Origin: Streptomyces sp. CB02056
Lineage (GTDB): Bacteria > Actinomycetota > Actinomycetes > Streptomycetales > Streptomycetaceae
DNA length: 64,000 nt
NCBI RefSeq assembly: GCF_001905545.1
Contig: NZ_LIPD01000003.1
Location: 717,147-781,146 of the forward strand
Direction of reading: 5' to 3'
Position 1 is the stretch's first letter, and every line of letters begins with the position of its first letter. The position numbers and the translations under genes are program-made. The notes beneath the pieces are model-generated. The model saw nothing but the letters and a program-made list of their open reading frames with translations, did not search any database and had not been told where the DNA came from. Of the stretch, positions 61,262 through 64,000 are shown piece by piece.

Positions 61262-61697
61262 CCGGTTGAGGCTGGTCGGTTCGGGCCGGGCGCGGCCGGT
61301 GACGCTTGTCGACTCCTGCGTGCTGCTGGATCTGATGACGGATGACGAGGCCTGGGCCGACTGGTCGGAGGCCGCGTTGGCCAAGGCCCAGGACGAGGGC
61401 GACGTGGTGATCAACCCGATCGTCTACGCGGAGGTCTCGGTGGCGTACGCCGCGATCGAGGACCTTGACGCCGTCCTTCCCGTCGAGGACTTCGCGCGGG
61501 AACCGCTCCCTTACGAGGCGGGGTTCCTGGCCGGCAAGGCATTTCTGCTGTACCGCAAGCGCGGCGGGCAGAAGACCGCACCGTTGCCGGACTTCTACAT
61601 CGGTGCGCATGCGGCGGTGCGCGGCTACCGGTTGTTGACCCGTGATGCCACGCGCTACCGCACGTACTTCCCGACCATCGAGCTGATCTGCCCGTAG
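61251..61697 (+). CDS. vapC: PIN-domain toxin VapC
   Basis: 148 residues from the GTG at 61251, within the last codons of vapB. PIN acidic residues: Asp in V-D-S-C-V-L-L-D, Glu in I-V-Y-A-E-V-S, Asp in L-P-D-F-Y-I-G-A-H-A, and Asp in T-R-D-A-T-R-Y. It is expected to be a Mg-dependent RNase that cuts tRNA or rRNA. It carries a 15-residue Arg-rich extension before the PIN fold, the reason to wonder if a downstream start is used. Confidence 0.9.
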   Translation: MASSRLRLVGSGRARPVTLVDSCVLLDLMTDDEAWADWSEAALAKAQDEGDVVINPIVYAEVSVAYAAIEDLDAVLPVEDFAREPLPYEAGFLAGKAFLLYRKRGGQKTAPLPDFYIGAHAAVRGYRLLTRDATRYRTYFPTIELICP

Positions 61698-61851
61698 CGC
61701 GTTCCGGGGCCGGTGGGGAAGAGCTTCGGGCCCGCCGGAGGAACCCCGGAGAACTCGTCGGAAAAACTTTCGCGGGGAGCGATGAGTTCTCGGGGCGGTC
61801 CCGGTCTACCCCTGTGCAAGCGACAGACGTGACCACGGAGGAGATCCCGAG

Positions 61852-62289
61852 ATGACCGAGAACCTGGGCGAGCTGACCATCACCCGCGAGCTGCCGGGCG
61901 CCCCCGCCGCCGCGTTCGAGGCGTACTTCGAGCCGGAGCAGTTCGTCCGCTTCTGGGGTCCGGTCGGCACCCACGTGCCGCTGGACACCGTGACCATCGA
62001 GGCGAAGGAGGGCGGGCGCTACGACAGCACCATGGTGGTCGACGAGACCGGCGACCGGTACCCGCTGAAGGCGGAGATCACCGAGATCCGGGCGGGCGAG
62101 TTCTTCGCGATGGTGGAGGAGGGCTCGGGCATGCGCTCCACCCTCACCTTCACCGGGCTCGACGAGGGCCGCACCCGGGTGGTGCTGCACCAGACCGGGG
62201 TGCCGGAGATGTACCGCGGCCCGGAGGCCGAGGCGGGGCTGAACTCCAGCTTCGACCGGCTGGTCGAGCACCTCGCCGGCCGGAGCTGA
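61852..62289 (+). CDS. SRPBCC/AHSA1-family protein
   Basis: 145 residues; GGAGG lies about six bases before the ATG. AHSA1-like START fold: I-T-R-E-L-P-G-A-P-A-A-A-F-E-A, W-G-P at residue 35, and G-G-R-Y-D-S at residue 60. Proteins of this class bind ligands or act as general stress proteins. It is about 150 bp after vapC and has no obvious partner. Its function is unknown. Confidence 0.87.
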   Translation: MTENLGELTITRELPGAPAAAFEAYFEPEQFVRFWGPVGTHVPLDTVTIEAKEGGRYDSTMVVDETGDRYPLKAEITEIRAGEFFAMVEEGSGMRSTLTFTGLDEGRTRVVLHQTGVPEMYRGPEAEAGLNSSFDRLVEHLAGRS

Positions 62290-62346
62290 CCCGGCGGCCG
62301 GCCGCGTGCCGTCCCGGCCCGGTGCTCGGGCCGGGGGCGGCGCCGC

Positions 62347-62397
62347 TCGGCGGTCGGCGCCCTTCGGCGGTCGGCGCCGCTCAGCGGTCGGCGTCCT
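62347..62397. repeat. three 17-bp tandem repeats at a gene 3' end
   Basis: Units at 62347-62363, 62364-62380 and 62381-62397 share TCGGCGGTCGGCG with small changes. The third unit contains the last five codons and stop of the VOC gene, so the other two are partial copies of the gene's end. Likely strand-slippage duplications. Confidence 0.75.
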
Positions 62398-62767
62398 GGG
62401 GGTACCAGCGGAGTTCGACGGTGTTGCCGTCCGGGTCCTGGACGTAGACGGAGGTCGCGGTGCCGCGGGCGCCGTAGCGGGGGACGGGGCCTTCGAGGAC
62501 GGTGAAGGTGCCGGCGTCGATGACCTCCTGCCAGTCGAGGGGCTCGACGGTGAGGCAGAAGTGGTCGACGTTGGACTCGTGCCGGGGGCCGTGGACCAGG
62601 TCGATGATGGTCTCGGCGCCGACCCGGACGGACGGGAACGGCGCCCGGCCGGCCCGCCACTCGTCGACCCGGACGGGGGCCAGGCCGAGCAGGCCGGAGT
62701 AGAAGGCCAGCGAACGCTCGACGTCGGCGACGTTGAGGACCAGGTGGTCGAAGGCTACGACGCGCAT
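62381..62767 (-). CDS. VOC-family (glyoxalase) protein
   Basis: 128 residues from the ATG at 62767. Two VOC units: first F-D-H-L-V-L-N-V-A-D-V-E-R-S with His near residue 8, second H-F-C-L-T-V-E-P-L with His near residue 69. Glu in V-E-L-R-W-Y is near the C-terminus. Three ligands are thus available for a metal. It is divergent from a LysR-family gene, and shares with it a palindrome-bearing promoter gap, which suggests control by LysR. Substrate unknown. Confidence 0.88.
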   Translation of the reverse strand: MRVVAFDHLVLNVADVERSLAFYSGLLGLAPVRVDEWRAGRAPFPSVRVGAETIIDLVHGPRHESNVDHFCLTVEPLDWQEVIDAGTFTVLEGPVPRYGARGTATSVYVQDPDGNTVELRWYPQDADR

Positions 62768-62834
62768 GGGTGATCGGCTCCGCTCGGGTGCGACTGCTGG
62801 GGACGGGTTCCACGATCCTCCTGGCCGGAGGCCT

Positions 62835-62882
62835 GATCAACGCGTGATCGTCGTACGATCGTTGAGCCGCATTCAACGATCG
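62835..62882. promoter_or_regulatory. LysR-type operators in VOC/LysR gap
   Basis: CGATCGTTGA and TCAACGATCG (62856-62865, 62873-62882) are perfect 10-bp arms with a 7-bp spacer. A second palindrome, GATCA-ACGCG-TGATC, precedes it (62835-62849). LysR proteins bind such T-N11-A-type palindromes next to divergent target genes, and TTGA-N7-TCAA within the first site is compatible. Confidence 0.75.
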
Positions 62883-62901
62883 AGGGGCGGGCGGGGCCGG
62901 G

Positions 62902-63825
62902 ATGCTGGAGCGGCTGGAGATCGAGGTCGTCCTCGCGCTCGCCGAGGAGCTGCACTTCGGGCGGACCGCCGAGCGGCTGCACCTGACCACGGGGCGGGTC
63001 AGCCAGGTGGTGCGGAAACTGGAGCGCCGGATCGGCGCGCAGCTGTTCGACCGCACCAGCCGGTCGGTCCGACTCACCGCGGTGGGGCGGCAGTTGGCCG
63101 AGGACCTGGTGCCGGTGGCGGCGGCGACGGAGGCGGCGCTGCGCCGGGCGGAGGACGCCGCCCGGGGCGTCACCGGGGAGCTCCGGGTGGCGTTCCTCGG
63201 GGAGTGGACGGCGCCCGTGCTGCTCAAGGCGGCCGCGCTGTTCGGCGAGCGGTACCCGGACTGCCGGGTGGACGTGCGCGAGGTGCAGCTGTCCAACTCC
63301 CGGTCGAGCCTGGAGGACGGCTCGGTCGACGTCCTGATCGCCTCCTACCCGTTCGACGGCATGGCCCGCGGGCCGGTGCTGCTGACCGAGCGGCGGGTCC
63401 TCGCGGTGGCGGCCGGGCACCCGTTGGCCGCGGAGCGGTCGGTGTCGGTCGAGGTGCTCGCCGACCACCCGGTGGTGCAGTACCCGGCCGTCACCTCGGC
63501 GGGCTTCAAGCGCGACCGCACCCCCGACCGCACCCCGTCCGGCCGTCCGGTGCCCAAGGGCCCGTCCGGCGGCACCTTCTCCGAGCTGCTCAGCCTGGTC
63601 GCGATGGGCCGCGGCGTCCTCCCGGTCGGCGAGCACTCCCGCCACTACTACCCGCGCCCGGACGTCGCGTACGTGCCGATCCACGACGCGCCCCCGATCG
63701 AGCGCGGCCCGGTCTGGCTGGAGAGCAACACCACCGCCCGGGTCCGCGCCTTCGTCCGGGCGGCGACGAACGTCGTCGCGGAGCGGCCCGGGGGCGCGCC
63801 GCTCCGCGCGCCGGCGACGGACTGA
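62902..63825 (+). CDS. LysR-family transcriptional regulator
   Basis: 307 residues. Winged HTH (1-60) with L-E-V/I-V-L-A-L-A-E-E-L-H-F-G-R-T-A-E-R-L-H, then a periplasmic-binding-like effector domain (90-295) with G-E-L-R-V-A-F-L-G-E. Divergent from the VOC gene, with a shared palindromic operator. Its effector is probably a substrate or product of the VOC protein. The coding end carries an Ala/Pro/Gly-rich tail. Confidence 0.92.
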   Translation: MLERLEIEVVLALAEELHFGRTAERLHLTTGRVSQVVRKLERRIGAQLFDRTSRSVRLTAVGRQLAEDLVPVAAATEAALRRAEDAARGVTGELRVAFLGEWTAPVLLKAAALFGERYPDCRVDVREVQLSNSRSSLEDGSVDVLIASYPFDGMARGPVLLTERRVLAVAAGHPLAAERSVSVEVLADHPVVQYPAVTSAGFKRDRTPDRTPSGRPVPKGPSGGTFSELLSLVAMGRGVLPVGEHSRHYYPRPDVAYVPIHDAPPIERGPVWLESNTTARVRAFVRAATNVVAERPGGAPLRAPATD

Positions 63826-63846
63826 CCGCGCCCGCCCCGAAGCGGC

Positions 63847-64000
63847 TCAACTCGCCCTGCGCCGACGGTAGTAGTGCACGGTGAGCACGGCGAGGAGCGG
63901 ACCCCAGGCGGCCGGCGGCAGGTAGCCGATCCAGAACACGACGGTCTGCCAGCCGTGGGTGACGACCCCGCCCACACCTCGCCCCAGCGGGCGACCAGGC
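63847..64000 (-). CDS. membrane protein C-terminus, cut by window edge
   Basis: The last 50 residues of a minus-strand gene, open at the right edge. The end has a hydrophobic stretch V-V-F-W-I-G-Y-L-P-P-A-A-W-G-P-L-L-A-V-L and a basic tail Y-Y-R-R-R-R-A-S. It is convergent with the LysR gene, 21 bp away. Family cannot be told from this fragment. Confidence 0.6.
   Translation of the reverse strand, partial: PGRPLGRGVGGVVTHGWQTVVFWIGYLPPAAWGPLLAVLTVHYYRRRRAS

Overview
The window is high-GC actinomycete chromosome, almost certainly from the family Streptomycetaceae (Streptomyces, Kitasatospora or a close relative). Evidence: the codon use, the oriC-proximal cell-wall/division cluster (rhomboid, crgA, DUF881, pabA, two class E sortases, pknB, pbpA, rodA, pstP, fhaB, fhaA, tRNA-Leu), and an ssgR-ssgA sporulation pair, which is restricted to that family. 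Which genus cannot be decided from this window.

Region 1 (1-2356) is the end of an integrated element. It has a cut-off regulator on the minus strand, a 15-bp palindrome, and five small translationally coupled unknown genes running towards an attachment-site remnant at 2334-2356. That remnant has the T-loop and 3' acceptor half of a tRNA-Ala. Region 2 (2371-17990) is the conserved envelope/division cluster. The left part is DUF5324, rhomboid protease, a cluster of eight DnaA-box-like sites, crgA, DUF881, a small membrane protein, a glutamine amidotransferase and two sortases. The minus-strand part is fhaA-fhaB-pstP-rodA-pbpA-pknB, ending at a tRNA-Leu(CAG). These genes couple peptidoglycan synthesis, FHA/phosphorylation signalling and septation.

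Region 3 (18034-34000) holds a NarL-type two-component system whose regulator may use an AUC start, an MprF/LpiA-like lysyltransferase, a SpoIIE-type phosphatase, a J-domain/rhodanese in-frame fusion, a DUF5819-HTTM-FUSC membrane block, a structured convergent intergenic region, and a TetR regulator with twin operators. Region 4 (33945-44930) carries a secreted NlpC/P60 hydrolase, PPOx and VOC enzymes, an HTH regulator, a secreted sedolisin (S53), an ABATE/CGNR regulator, an FAD monooxygenase and paaN with a PaaR-type box.

Region 5 (44930-55350) has a PIG-V-like mannosyltransferase, a TetR gene (PaaR candidate), a divergent Lrp/AsnC regulator and the bkdABC branched-chain keto-acid dehydrogenase operon. 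These are followed by a globin-flavin reductase, a Nudix hydrolase and ssgR-ssgA. Region 6 (55370-64000) has tenA, thiC under a TPP riboswitch, two small membrane proteins, SRPBCC and VOC enzymes with an AraC regulator, a VapBC toxin-antitoxin pair, and a VOC/LysR divergent pair. It ends in a truncated membrane-protein gene.

There is no rRNA, CRISPR array or recognisable insertion sequence. No single clearly new system stands out. The best leads are the element end, the DnaA-box cluster, the HTTM/DUF5819/FUSC block, the J-domain/rhodanese fusion, the twin-operator TetR module and the structured region at 31529-31761.
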